Shown: positions 55,301 to 63,677 of the stretch, in pieces | How the letters are laid out: each line of letters starts with the position of its first letter | Position numbering within the stretch: position 1 is the first letter of the stretch | NCBI GenBank assembly: GCA_963714795.1 | Contig: CAVQPS010000010.1 | Location: 598,308-662,307, forward strand | Origin: DATIXJ01 sp963714795 | GTDB taxonomy: Bacteria > Bacteroidota > Ignavibacteria > UBA10030 > SZUA-254 | Direction: 5' to 3' | Length of the DNA stretch: 64,000 nt | Position numbers and translations under genes: made by a program | The notes under the pieces: model-generated | Told to the model about the DNA's origin: nothing | Databases searched by the model: none | Seen by the model: the letters and a program-made list of their open reading frames with translations, nothing else

Positions 55301-56272
55301 CGAATCTGCTCCGGATACTGTTCCCGCCCTATTGGTCGCGCTGATCCGAAAATGGTACGTTGCATTGGGAAGCAAACCTGTGAGAGTATCGACAACGGAA
55401 AGAAATGTCGATGTGCTATCGATTTGTTGAACGGGGGTTAATAGTCCATAAGAGGGCGTCGATCCATAATCGAACCACATGGTACCGCCGAGCATGTGTG
55501 GATTAACTCTACCGTTAAGGACAGCACCGGCAGTAGAAACATCGGTCGCGGGAAACGTAAATACATCGGGCACATGGAACGGAACGGTGTACAATAACTG
55601 GTTGGAAAAAGGACCAAGACGTCCCAGCGTATCGCTTGCAGCGATGCGTGAATAATACGTTTTACCGGGAATCAATCCAAAAAAATTCGCCGTAGTATCA
55701 TTTCGGTTCAAGGCTGTTGTGCTGTCTTGTATAAATGTCGGATTAGGAGCCGTATCTGCAGCAATATAATATTTATAGAAATCCGGTTGCTGGTTCGGGC
55801 TCCATAACAATTGAGCCTGTTCCGGAGCGGGAATAAACCGGAAATTCAAAACCGAATCCACAACGGGATTGACCGTAAAAACAAATGATGAACCTGCCGT
55901 AAGTTCACCGTCACTGACATTGACGGTAATAGTATCCACTCCATACGTATTCGTTGCCGGTGTTATCGTGAGTGTTCGGTCCGTGCCGCTTCCGCCAAAC
56001 ACAATATTCGGGATTGGAACAATTGTCGAATTCGTCACCTGCACCGACAGCAAAAGACTATCCGCCGGAGTCTCCAGGTCTCCAATGACAAACGGTATCG
56101 CACCGGTCGGATTGTTTTCGTTTGTTGTCTGATTCCCAATAGCTGAAATGGTGGGCGGAGTATTTTGGGAGTATGCCATTTGGGATAATCCCAGGGTGCA
56201 GACAACACAGACGAATACAACAAAACTTCGAATAACAACACGATTACAAAACGATATCAACGACACGATCAT
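53423..56272 (-). CDS. Giant FN3-like repeat T9SS protein, N-terminal fragment
   Basis: 949 residues in the open frame; the last 25 or so (after STFTT near 53515) are out of frame. The ATG at 56272 has GGGG eight nt upstream. Signal peptide (SFVVFVCVVCTLGLSQMAYSQ). Cadherin-like domain at about 35-140 (PTISAIGNQTTNENNPTGAIPF, TYGVDTITVNVSDGE), then a fibronectin III domain (FRFIPAPEQAQLLWSPNQQPDFYKYYI) and the first six copies of the 99-residue module. It is inferred to be a surface stalk or adhesin exported by T9SS, since the sorting domain is at the other end of the gene. Confidence 0.82.
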   Translation of the reverse strand: MIVSLISFCNRVVIRSFVVFVCVVCTLGLSQMAYSQNTPPTISAIGNQTTNENNPTGAIPFVIGDLETPADSLLLSVQVTNSTIVPIPNIVFGGSGTDRTLTITPATNTYGVDTITVNVSDGELTAGSSFVFTVNPVVDSVLNFRFIPAPEQAQLLWSPNQQPDFYKYYIAADTAPNPTFIQDSTTALNRNDTTANFFGLIPGKTYYSRIAASDTLGRLGPFSNQLLYTVPFHVPDVFTFPATDVSTAGAVLNGRVNPHMLGGTMWFDYGSTPSYGLLTPVQQIDSTSTFLSVVDTLTGLLPNATYHFRISATNRAGTVSGADSTFTTGMIAPTIVTEFVDSVNSVSAKFEGSVNANNATTTVKFEYGLTTGYGSQVTATQSPVNGTTATAVSASITGLTPNATYHYRISATNAAGTTTGTDSTFTTHTLVPIATTLSADTISATGATVHGSVNANNAATTVKFEYGLTTGYGTQVTATQSPVNGTTNTPVSAPITGLIPNTTYHYRISATNAAGTTTGTDSTFTTGTIAPTIVTEYVDSVNSVSAKFEGSVNANNAATTVKFEYGLTTGYGSQVTAAQSPVNGTTVTAVSAPITGLTPNTTYHYRISATNAAGTTTGTDSTFTTGTIVPTIVTEYVDSVNSVSAKFEGSVNANNAATTVKFEYGLTTGYGSQVTAAQSPVNGTTVTAVSAPITGLIPNTTYHYRISATNAAGTTTGTDSTFTTHTLVPIATTLSADTISATGATVHGSVNANNAATTVKFEYGLTTGYGTQVTATQSPVNGTTNTPVSAPITGLIPNTTYHYRISATNAAGTTTGTDSTFTTHTLAPVATTLSADTISATGATVHGSVNANNAATTVKFEYGLTTGYGIQVTAAQSPVNGTTVTLVSAPITGLTPNTTYHYRISATNAAGTTTGTDSTFTTRTQSHRDSDRHMWQIRSSAIGRSSTVV

Positions 56273-56485
56273 GGTGTGTCCCCTTCATTCAATATGGAAA
56301 TGATTAATGTCGATCTTAAAAGCCGGGCAATGAAATCAAAATTTCAATATTATAGCAAAATTTTAGCTGTAATGCTGTAATAATACTTATCGATGTGAGT
56401 TTCATCAATCTATTTAAAATGATTCAAAAGGATACAAACGAATCGAAGGGTATTGTCGTAATTTGTAAAAAATCGACGGTATCGC

Positions 56486-56527
56486 TTGACTTTCGGTTAC
56501 TTACTCCCTACTTTATCACATTGTGAT
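56486..56527 (+). promoter_or_regulatory. Promoter-like element and palindromic operator candidate upstream of acs
   Basis: TTGACT (56486-56491) and TACTTT (56509-56514) are 17 nt apart. A 13-bp palindrome ATCACA-T-TGTGAT (56515-56527) follows immediately and would overlap the transcription start, a natural position for a repressor or CRP/FNR-like regulator site. The acs start codon is 62 bp further on. The rest of the 317-bp gap 56273-56589 shows nothing else convincing. Confidence 0.4.
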
Positions 56528-56589
56528 CCAACAACCTGCATGTTGTATTCCATAATTCGCATCATTCACAATCAAGGATAAAAAGAACG

Positions 56590-58485
56590 ATGGCACAAAA
56601 ACAATTCGTTGAAGGGGAAGTATTTTATCCCGGCACCGACATCGTAGAAAATTCCCGCGTAAAAGATTGGGAAAAGCTTGCCGCGCGTGCGGCAAAAGAT
56701 CTGGAGGGATTTTGGGCTGATGAAGCAAATGAATTAGAATGGTATAAACGATGGGATACTGTTCTCGACGACAGCAAAAAGCCGTTCTACAAATGGTTCG
56801 TGAATGCACAGGTGAATATCGTTCACAACGCCCTGGACAGACATCAGAAAACGTATCGGAAAAATAAACTCGCGTTCGTCTGGGTGGGAGAAAATAATGA
56901 AGTCCGAACGTATTCATACTTTGCATTGAATCGCGAAGTCGGCCAATTTGCCAATGTCCTTCGTGCAATGGGAGTTCGAAAAGGAGACCGCATTACCATC
57001 TATATGCCGCGTGTTCCGGAAATTGTGATCGCAATGCTCGCCTCGGCGAAAATCGGCGCCATCCATTCAGTGGTGTACGGCGGATTCAGTGTCGACGCGC
57101 TTCAGGGCAGGATCGATGATTCCCAGACGCGAGTCGTTATCACCGCCGATGGCGGATTCATGAATGGAAAAATTGTCGAGCTCAAGAAAACGGTGGATGA
57201 CGCGCTGAAGCAATGTCCGTCGGTGGAAACCGTCATTGTTGTCCGGAGAACGGAGAATACTGTAAAAATGGAACCGGGAAGAGATTACTGGTATCATGAA
57301 CTTATCAAACTTCCGATTGCCAACGGAAAATCACCGACGGAGGTGATGGATTCCGAGGACCCGCTCTATATATTGTACACATCCGGAACGACCGGAAAAC
57401 CGAAAGCTATTCTTCACACACACGGCGGATACATGGTCGGTGTGTATTCGACGTTAAAATATGTTTTCGATTTGCAGGATCAGGATCGCTGGTGGTGTGC
57501 TGCGGATCCGGGATGGGTGACGGGGCATTCATACATCGTGTACGGACCACTGTTGCTCGGTGCAACGTCTTTTATGTATGAAGGCGCTCCGACATTTCCA
57601 TATCCCGACCGTTGGTGGGCATTGATAGAAAAGTACGGCATCAATGTGCTCTATACCGCCCCGACGGCAATTCGAGGTTTGATGCGGTTCGGCGAATCGT
57701 GGCCCAACAAACACGATCTTTCTTCGCTACGGCTCCTCGGTTCGGTCGGTGAACCGATTAATCCGGAAGCATGGAAATGGTACCACCGCGTGATCGGGAA
57801 AGAACGCTGCCCGATCATGGATACGTGGTGGCAAACGGAAACCGGAATGTTTATGATAACACCGACACCGTCGGTGCCGTTAAAACCCGGATCCGGAACG
57901 CGGCCGTTTTTCGGACAGGAGGCGGAGATCGTCGATGAGCACGGAAAACCGGTGAAGGACGGCGAAGAAGGCTATCTCGTTCTGACAAAACCGTGGCCCG
58001 CGATGCTGCGGACGATTTACAACGATCCCGACCGATACGTCGACCAGTATTGGAGAAAATATCCGGGGAAATATACAACGGGCGATTCCGCTAAAAAAGA
58101 TAAAGACGGATATTTTTGGATTATCGGAAGGGTTGATGACGTCATTAAAGTTTCCGGCTACCGGCTTGGTACGGCAGAAGTGGAAAGCGCTCTCGTCAGC
58201 CATCCGGCAATCGCCGAAGCGGCTGTCATCGGTCTGCCGCATGAACTAAAAGGACAATCTATTTTTGCATATTGCATTCTGAGAGAAGGATTTAAAGCAA
58301 CAGAATCTCTTCCGGAAGAAGTACGCAATCATGTTGCACAACATCTCGGCCCAATCGCCAAGCCCGAAAAAATCACGTTTGTCGATAAACTGCCGAAAAC
58401 ACGCTCCGGTAAGATCATGCGCCGAGTGTTGAAAGCCCGTGCCCAGGGATTATCCGAAGGAGACATCTCGACGCTTGAAGAATAA
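56590..58485 (+). CDS. acs: Acetyl-CoA synthetase (AMP-forming)
   Basis: 631 residues. It activates acetate with ATP and CoA to acetyl-CoA. Visible motifs are the adenylate-forming core YILYTSGTTGKPK, WWCAADPGWVTGHSYIVYGPLL, DTWWQTETGM, the hinge TGDSAKKDKDGYFWIIGRVDDVIKVSGYRLGTAEVE, and the C-terminal KTRSGKIMRR with the lysine that is acetylated for control in other species. The length is slightly below the usual 650 because the N-terminal extension is short. An MFS transporter starts 11 bp after the stop, so the two form an operon. Confidence 0.96.
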   Translation: MAQKQFVEGEVFYPGTDIVENSRVKDWEKLAARAAKDLEGFWADEANELEWYKRWDTVLDDSKKPFYKWFVNAQVNIVHNALDRHQKTYRKNKLAFVWVGENNEVRTYSYFALNREVGQFANVLRAMGVRKGDRITIYMPRVPEIVIAMLASAKIGAIHSVVYGGFSVDALQGRIDDSQTRVVITADGGFMNGKIVELKKTVDDALKQCPSVETVIVVRRTENTVKMEPGRDYWYHELIKLPIANGKSPTEVMDSEDPLYILYTSGTTGKPKAILHTHGGYMVGVYSTLKYVFDLQDQDRWWCAADPGWVTGHSYIVYGPLLLGATSFMYEGAPTFPYPDRWWALIEKYGINVLYTAPTAIRGLMRFGESWPNKHDLSSLRLLGSVGEPINPEAWKWYHRVIGKERCPIMDTWWQTETGMFMITPTPSVPLKPGSGTRPFFGQEAEIVDEHGKPVKDGEEGYLVLTKPWPAMLRTIYNDPDRYVDQYWRKYPGKYTTGDSAKKDKDGYFWIIGRVDDVIKVSGYRLGTAEVESALVSHPAIAEAAVIGLPHELKGQSIFAYCILREGFKATESLPEEVRNHVAQHLGPIAKPEKITFVDKLPKTRSGKIMRRVLKARAQGLSEGDISTLEE

Positions 58486-58496
58486 GTCGATTCTCC

Positions 58497-59738
58497 ATGA
58501 TTGAAACCTCCGGTCGTTATGATCGTCGGAATTTTTTCTTCAATGCTTCCGAGGGAGTTTTTTTTGTCATCGGTTCGTCGTTGATTTCATCGCAGACCGT
58601 ATTTCCCGCACTGATTTCAAAACTCGGAGGAGACAACACAGTCATTGGCGCATTCGGCGTTATCGTATGGCTGGGATTGTTACTGCCCCAGATTTTTGCG
58701 GCGCGATATACGCAAACTCTTCCATGGAAGAAACCCTGGGCAGTTCGGTTTGGCGCTGCACAACGCTTTGCGATTCTCTGTATTGCCGCCGCTATTATAT
58801 TTTCCCGCAGTTTCTCGGTACCCATCAATCTCACAATCATCCTCTCGTTGTTTGCGGTCAATCAAATTCTTACCGGTATCACGACTCCAGGCTGGTTCGA
58901 CATGTATGCAAAAATGACGCCGGCACATCGACGCGGGAGACTTATCGGGGTACGCACGGCATTTGCCGGCATCGGTGCGTTCGGATGCGGATTTGCGCTC
59001 ACATGGATACTCGCACGGTTCGGATTTCCTTTCAATTACGGCATTGTTTTTGCCGGAGCATTCCTCTTTCAATTCACTTCCATTCTTTTACAATCCCGAT
59101 TGGTGGAAGAATATTCCAGCAAAACACTTCCGCGCCAACCGTTGACGGAATATTTCAAACAATTACCCGGCATCGTTCATAACAACCGACCATTCCGTTC
59201 ATTTCTGGCTGCCTCTGTCTTTTTAATCGTAGCGACAATACCGCTCAATTTTTTTACCGTTTATGGATTAAAACGATTTCAGGGGAATGAAAGCGTTGTC
59301 GGACAATTTACGCTTGCAATCGTGGCAGGTCAATTTATCGGATCGTTACTGATCGGGTTCGTCGCCGATCGTTTCGGCAACCGGCAGGCATTACTGGTTG
59401 CTTCCGCGGCAATGGTGCTTGCTTCCCTGTGGGCACTCTTTGCCTCATCCTTGATTGTATTCGAATTGGTGTTCATTTTTTCCGGCATGAATCTCGGATC
59501 CGAATCGATGATTCGTTCAAACCTTGCCATTGAATACGGTCCGGTCGAACAACGATCGACCTATATCGGATTGATGAATACACTTCTCGCCCCGTTCTAT
59601 GCTCTCAGCCTGCTTGCTGGCTGGCTCATCGACAAAGCGGGGTATGGAATGGTATTCGGAATCGGTGCGGCAAGCTCCGCGATCGGAATATTCCTTTTAA
59701 TGACGATCGTTTCCGAACCGAGATTTCCAAAACGTTGA
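58497..59738 (+). CDS. MFS transporter
   Basis: 413 residues with about 12 hydrophobic segments. Typical MFS features include GVIVWLGLLLPQIFAARYTQTLPWKKP between early helices, RRGRLIGVRTAF and the repeat-domain loop GFVADRFGNRQALLVASAAMV. The substrate is not indicated. It starts 11 bp after acs, so it is coexpressed, and uptake of a carbon source such as a carboxylate is conceivable but not shown. It is unrelated in detail to the UMF1-type transporter at 43763. Confidence 0.85.
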   Translation: MIETSGRYDRRNFFFNASEGVFFVIGSSLISSQTVFPALISKLGGDNTVIGAFGVIVWLGLLLPQIFAARYTQTLPWKKPWAVRFGAAQRFAILCIAAAIIFSRSFSVPINLTIILSLFAVNQILTGITTPGWFDMYAKMTPAHRRGRLIGVRTAFAGIGAFGCGFALTWILARFGFPFNYGIVFAGAFLFQFTSILLQSRLVEEYSSKTLPRQPLTEYFKQLPGIVHNNRPFRSFLAASVFLIVATIPLNFFTVYGLKRFQGNESVVGQFTLAIVAGQFIGSLLIGFVADRFGNRQALLVASAAMVLASLWALFASSLIVFELVFIFSGMNLGSESMIRSNLAIEYGPVEQRSTYIGLMNTLLAPFYALSLLAGWLIDKAGYGMVFGIGAASSAIGIFLLMTIVSEPRFPKR

Positions 59739-59758
59739 TGGTGCAGATCAATAGAAAT

Positions 59759-60388
59759 TTATGGAGAAGTGATCAGGTGAAATGTATGCACAGCATCCAT
59801 GATTTCTTTGCTGGAAGCGCACAAAAAAGCATTCAACCCTGCTTGCTTCGCCCCTTCGATATTTTCGATCCGATCATCAAGAAAAAGCGCTTCCTCCGGC
59901 ATTACTCTCAATCGCCCGACCGTACGATGATAAATTTGTCGATCCGGTTTTCGAACTCCTTCTAAACACGACAAGACGACAACGTCAAACGTCCCGTCAT
60001 GTTTTTCCCGGTAGATCTCGACTGCCGGCATTTCCGTGTTGGAGAGAAGAGCGGTACCAATTCCGGCTCCTCGTAACTTCCCGACAAGCTCAAACACATC
60101 ATTTCTTGGTCGATAGGCATGCCGTAAGGCTTCATCCCACAACGATCGATGGAAAGGTTTCGGAACTTTCAGTGTGGCACAAACTCGCTCCCAGAATTGG
60201 TCTTCGGTTATTGCATTTGTTTGAAAAAGCGGTTCATGTTCCTGCAAAACCGGCGACAAAACCGACGGCTCAACATTCAATGCCCGGCTACAAAAAGCAA
60301 GAATTGCCGCGGATGGATTTTCAATAAGGATTCCGCCCCAATCAAAAATCACCGCCTGAATTTTCGGCAAAGAAATCCCGTCGGTCAA
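59759..60388 (-). CDS. HAD-superfamily hydrolase (subfamily IA)
   Basis: 209 residues. Motif I is VIFDWGGIL with nucleophile D16 and the DWGG form common in YihX-like members; motif II is ALLSNTEMP; motif III and IV are GVRKPDRQIYHRTV (lysine) and ALFLDDRIENIEGAKQAGLNAF. These enzymes dephosphorylate sugar phosphates, nucleotides or related small molecules; the substrate is unknown. The start appears to be TTG, 9 bp after the stop of the receiver gene, so the two are probably cotranscribed. Confidence 0.87.
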   Translation of the reverse strand: MTDGISLPKIQAVIFDWGGILIENPSAAILAFCSRALNVEPSVLSPVLQEHEPLFQTNAITEDQFWERVCATLKVPKPFHRSLWDEALRHAYRPRNDVFELVGKLRGAGIGTALLSNTEMPAVEIYREKHDGTFDVVVLSCLEGVRKPDRQIYHRTVGRLRVMPEEALFLDDRIENIEGAKQAGLNAFLCASSKEIMDAVHTFHLITSP

Positions 60389-60397
60389 AACGTTGAA

Positions 60398-60766
60398 TTA
60401 CTTTTTCATCACAAAATGAATTGCATCGATCAGGTCGCCTAATTCATACGGCTTCTCGATAACGTCGTCCGCCCCGAGATCTTTGACCATGGTAACATTC
60501 TTCAGATCGGCGTACGCCGTCAGCACAATCACTTTCGTCTTCGACGATTTTTGTTTAAGGAATTTCAGCACATCGAAGCCACTGATTTTCGGTAATTTTA
60601 AATCGAGTACGACAAGAGAAAATTCTTTCTTTTGAAGAACCGCGAGCGCCTCCTCGCCGTCTGCGGCAGTTGCAATTTCATAGCCCTCCAGCGACAACTG
60701 TTCTGCCAGCGTCATCAAAAGTTCTTTTTCATCCTCCACGATCAGAATAGTGTTATCAAACGGCAT
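60398..60766 (-). CDS. Stand-alone response-regulator receiver protein
   Basis: 122 residues from the ATG giving MPFDNTILIVEDEKEL, with AAGGA seven nt upstream; an ATG six codons earlier is less likely. Complete receiver domain: acidic residues ED at 11-12, phosphoacceptor D55 in LVVLDLKLPK, threonine in VLTAYAD and lysine in IEKPYE. There is no output domain. It resembles the receiver at 48775 in architecture, but is a different subtype. It heads a two-gene unit with the HAD hydrolase. Confidence 0.9.
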   Translation of the reverse strand: MPFDNTILIVEDEKELLMTLAEQLSLEGYEIATAADGEEALAVLQKKEFSLVVLDLKLPKISGFDVLKFLKQKSSKTKVIVLTAYADLKNVTMVKDLGADDVIEKPYELGDLIDAIHFVMKK

Positions 60767-60963
60767 TGTACATTCCTTGTCCATTGAATGATTTTCCGTA
60801 TAATATTCAAATAATAAGTGGAAGTCAACTATATCGGATCGACTTCAACCGACGGTTGGATGAACGCTATGTTACCGGTCTGCATATTTTGTAAAGATTT
60901 CATATATTAAAGAGTTCTCCGCTGGATTTAGATCGGAATATGGAGAACAAAGGGAATTTCATT

Positions 60964-61047
60964 GCCCGGATGGTGAAACTGGCAGACACGCTAGATTCAG
61001 GGTCTAGTGGCCGCAAGGTCGTGCAGGTTCAAGTCCTGTTCCGGGCA
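60964..61047 (+). tRNA. tRNA-Leu (anticodon CAG)
   Basis: 84-nt cloverleaf with acceptor arms GCCCGGA/TCCGGGC and discriminator A, D-loop TGGTGAAACTGGCAGACACG, anticodon stem CTAGA/TCTAG with loop TTCAGGG (anticodon CAG), a long variable arm (TGGCCGCAAGGTCGT) and T-loop GTTCAAGTC. No CCA is encoded. A tyrosine integrase gene lies 148 bp downstream, and tRNA genes of this type are favoured integration sites. Confidence 0.96.
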
Positions 61048-61086
61048 CTCTTTTCATCGATTATCACCTTTCACGAGCCGCACAAA

Positions 61087-61158
61087 GTGTAGAATATTGT
61101 GAACTTTGTTCTACAGTTTTTCTACACCCTCTGTCAGTCTGTCACCAAACATGTAGAG
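61087..61158. repeat. Cluster of TGTAGAA-type repeats between tRNA and integrase
   Basis: TGTAGAA occurs at 61088-61094, its complement TTCTACA at 61109-61115 and 61120-61126, and TGTAGAG at 61152-61158. GTGTAGAA and TTCTACAC also form an 8-bp inverted pair. Position and spacing suggest arm-type sites for the integrase or a regulator of it; this is an inference. Confidence 0.4.
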
Positions 61159-61195
61159 CCTTTTTTTCATTCACTTTCAACGAAAGGGTTCTATC

Positions 61196-62218
61196 ATGCA
61201 AGACACAAGACTGTATCTCACTCGCCGTCAAAACGGTATCTATTATTACGGTAATCGCACTTCCGGTTCTCATAAAATTCGCTGGCAAACTACCAAGTGT
61301 AAATTGAAGTCTCAAGCTCTTCGTTTTATCAAAGAGAATGAGTTGCGTGAAGCTGAAAGTAAAGCAGTTCCTACCTTACAGAATTTCATGCCGATATTCT
61401 CTAACAGAATGCAGGGAGTTATCCGTAAAATTTCAATTGATGGTTACAGTTACGCTGTTACTCAGTTCATAGATGTAGTTGGCGATAAACTACTTTCCGA
61501 TTATACACTATCCGATGTTGACAGATTCAAAGAAGCCAGACTTGCAAAGGTTAAACCTGTTACGCTGAATATTTCCTTACGAGGACTTAAAACAGTGTTT
61601 AATAAGGCAGAGAAATGGGGAATAATTGAAAACAATGTTTTCCGTAAAGTTCAGCAGTTAAAAGTGCCGAGTAGTTTTCCACTGTATATGACAAAGGAAG
61701 AATTCAAGAAACTGTATGATAATGTAACTAATCAGACGTTCAAGGATTTGATTCTCTGGTCTGTCATGACTGGATGCAGAGTGTCTGAAAGCTTACAGGT
61801 GAAATGGAAAGACGTTGACCTTAAAAAGAGGATAATTTTAATCAGTAATTCGGATGGTTTCACCACGAAATCCGGTAATGAAAGAGTTATTCCAATCAAT
61901 GATACATTGTTTCAAATGTTGCAACAGAGAATCACAGAAAAACACCCATGTGATTTAGTGTTTCATCGGAATGGATTCAAGTTAGAAAGGAACGGTGTGG
62001 CACATACATTTAAGAAGCAGATTCGTGCATTGGAACTGAATCCTGCATTTAAGTTTCACAGTTTACGACATACATTTGCATCATGGGGAGTTCAGAATGG
62101 AATATCAATCTTTACAATGTCAAAACTGTTAGGACACAGCAGTGTTACAGTGACGGAGATTTACAGCCACGCATCGCCGGATTTACTGAGGGAGTCAATT
62201 GGAAAGATATTTTTGTAA
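61196..62218 (+). CDS. Tyrosine recombinase (phage-type integrase)
   Basis: 340 residues. N-terminal arm-binding region, SAM-like core-binding domain (about 60-155, KISIDGYSYAVTQFIDVVG...), then the catalytic domain with R195 (TGCRVSES), K225, H288 and R291 (HSLRHTFASW), H314 (LGHSS) and nucleophile Y323 (TEIYSHAS). All active-site residues are present, so it should be functional. It is read away from tRNA-Leu, the usual layout of an island integrated in a tRNA 3' end. The gene is AT-rich compared with the chromosomal genes to the left. Confidence 0.94.
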   Translation: MQDTRLYLTRRQNGIYYYGNRTSGSHKIRWQTTKCKLKSQALRFIKENELREAESKAVPTLQNFMPIFSNRMQGVIRKISIDGYSYAVTQFIDVVGDKLLSDYTLSDVDRFKEARLAKVKPVTLNISLRGLKTVFNKAEKWGIIENNVFRKVQQLKVPSSFPLYMTKEEFKKLYDNVTNQTFKDLILWSVMTGCRVSESLQVKWKDVDLKKRIILISNSDGFTTKSGNERVIPINDTLFQMLQQRITEKHPCDLVFHRNGFKLERNGVAHTFKKQIRALELNPAFKFHSLRHTFASWGVQNGISIFTMSKLLGHSSVTVTEIYSHASPDLLRESIGKIFL

Positions 62219-62255
62219 TAATTGGACAACTACTCACCATTATATATTTCGAGCC

Positions 62256-62850
62256 TCACAAGGTGGTCATCTTTGAATTTGAAGGAAGCTTCATAGAACA
62301 GACATCTTCAGTATGTTTGTAGTCTGTTTCATAAGAAATGCATCGCATGCCATTTGCAGTCGTGTCAGACTTGGGAGTTCCAAGTTTCCGAATAATCTCT
62401 TGCGAAGTCATGCCAAGTGTGATTCCATCATCGAGCGCGAGTTTACTGTTGATACGGTGCGAAATTGCAGACTTGGGAAGTTGCTTAATCGAGCTAATAG
62501 AATCGGGAAGGTCATCCTTATCACCATATGAAAACGATATGTGATCAGTGTGCCAATCTGTCCCCCATTCAACATGCATTACCACCTGCATGCTGGGATC
62601 TGTCCAGTATGAACTACCTTCAGGAACTCCGTCATCAATGTAGAAACCTGTCCCGTAGAATTTGACAAACGCTATCCTTATCGGAGAACTCCCTTACTGA
62701 GATCTTACCGAACGTTAAGGGGTAGGTGAGCTTTGCCAAGTGCATTGGAACAGTGGTTGCTTGAGAGTAAAGCGGATTTGAGTAACACAGGTAAGTAAGG
62801 ACGCACACGACAACAAATAAGGGGAGACAGCATTTTCTATTCAAGGTCAT
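62256..62850 (-). pseudogene. Secreted protein with BamE/SmpA-like segment, frameshifted
   Basis: The N-terminal frame (62850 to 62635) encodes signal peptide MTLNRKCCLPLFVVVCVLTYLCYSNPLYSQ and KLTYPLTFGKISVREFSDKD. The C-terminal frame (to 62256) continues as AFVKFYGTGFYIDDGVPEGS ... and contains GITLGMTSQEIIRKLGTPKSD, typical of BamE/SmpA-like or inhibitor-type small domains. A change of reading frame within about 15 bp around 62665 joins them into a protein of roughly 200 residues. It may be a true pseudogene of island cargo or a sequence error. Function unknown. Confidence 0.6.
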
Positions 62851-63028
62851 TACAAAAATCCTCCTATTTATCTAATGACGAAAATACGCATTGCATATAA
62901 CTTTTTAATGATGCAATATTACGTTTTTGTTTTTCTTTTATCGAAATCACTTAGACAAGGTCTTTTCCACTCCATCCTCAAATAACCCATTTCAATATAT
63001 CATTAAAATATTCCAAACTCAACCGAGA

Positions 63029-63098
63029 AGTGCTACAGTGACAGAGATTTACAGCCATGCGTCACCGGATTTATTGAGGGAGTCTATTAGGAAGATAT
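63029..63098 (+). pseudogene. 3' remnant of a second tyrosine integrase
   Basis: About 70 bp encode ATVTEIYSHASPDLLRESIRKILL, aligned at both DNA and protein level with the last 24 or so residues of the integrase at 61196-62218 but with several mismatches. No catalytic arginine or histidine region precedes it. It overlaps the 3' end of the minus-strand PH-like gene. It is evidence of an older, related integration event. Confidence 0.75.
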
Positions 63099-63571
63099 TG
63101 CTAATGGCATTTTGCCTTGTGCCATTCTTTTCGTAGATTCGTCAATTGGGCACTTAGTTTTTTCAAGAATGTTCGAAGCAAATGTCATTAGGTCTCTCTT
63201 ACCATAAAGCTTGATATTAATTTTTATATCTTTCTTAGATGGTGTATTGCTTAGGAGAGTCGTTTCATACGTTCGCGTTTTGCTAAGGTAGAGCTCCGCT
63301 TTTGTTGTCACTTCTCCTATGTCAGACCAAGAAAGGCTTGTTCGCGTCTGAATCCAGATTTATGAATAATCCCATCGGACGTAAGAGTAACACTCTCGGC
63401 CTTGAGCCAATATACAAAACAGAGCAGAACCACTCCCGATACTAATACAAAACTGAATTCTAGTGATTTAAAGAGGTAACCATAAAGAAAGACAACGAAA
63501 AATGCCAGCCAGATTCCACCCAATAGAATGTGAGTCCCGATTGAAGGATGAATTACTTTGTCTTTTTCCAT
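63087..63571 (-). pseudogene. Membrane protein with PH-like domain, frameshifted
   Basis: The ATG at 63571 has GGAGG four nt upstream. The N-terminal frame (to 63317) gives two hydrophobic segments (LLGGIWLAFFVVFLYGYLF, FSFVLVSGVVLLCFVYWL), then SVTLTSDGIIHKSGFRRE. After one missing base in an A run near 63327 the text continues as TSLSWSDIGEVTTKAELYLSKT in the next frame to 63087. Strand order and the SDGII...SWSDI pattern resemble bacterial PH-like membrane proteins. A single A restored to the run would repair the gene, so a sequencing error is possible. The 3' end overlaps the integrase remnant. Confidence 0.6.
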
Positions 63572-63677
63572 ATGCCTCCTAATAACCTTGGATTAAGATA
63601 TTTTTGTAACGGCCGAATCATAATCGGAATACTTTTTGGGGATCAGGTTAATATTGTTTGTTTGCCGCCATTGCGAA

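Noticed and set aside
50915..55441. Series of cysteine- and arginine-rich plus-strand ORFs
   Set aside because: They are antisense shadows of the FN3 tandem repeats and repeat with the same 297-bp period.
60398..60766. Receiver protein plus HAD hydrolase as a dedicated phosphorelay
   Set aside because: Adjacency is the only evidence; no kinase or output domain is nearby.
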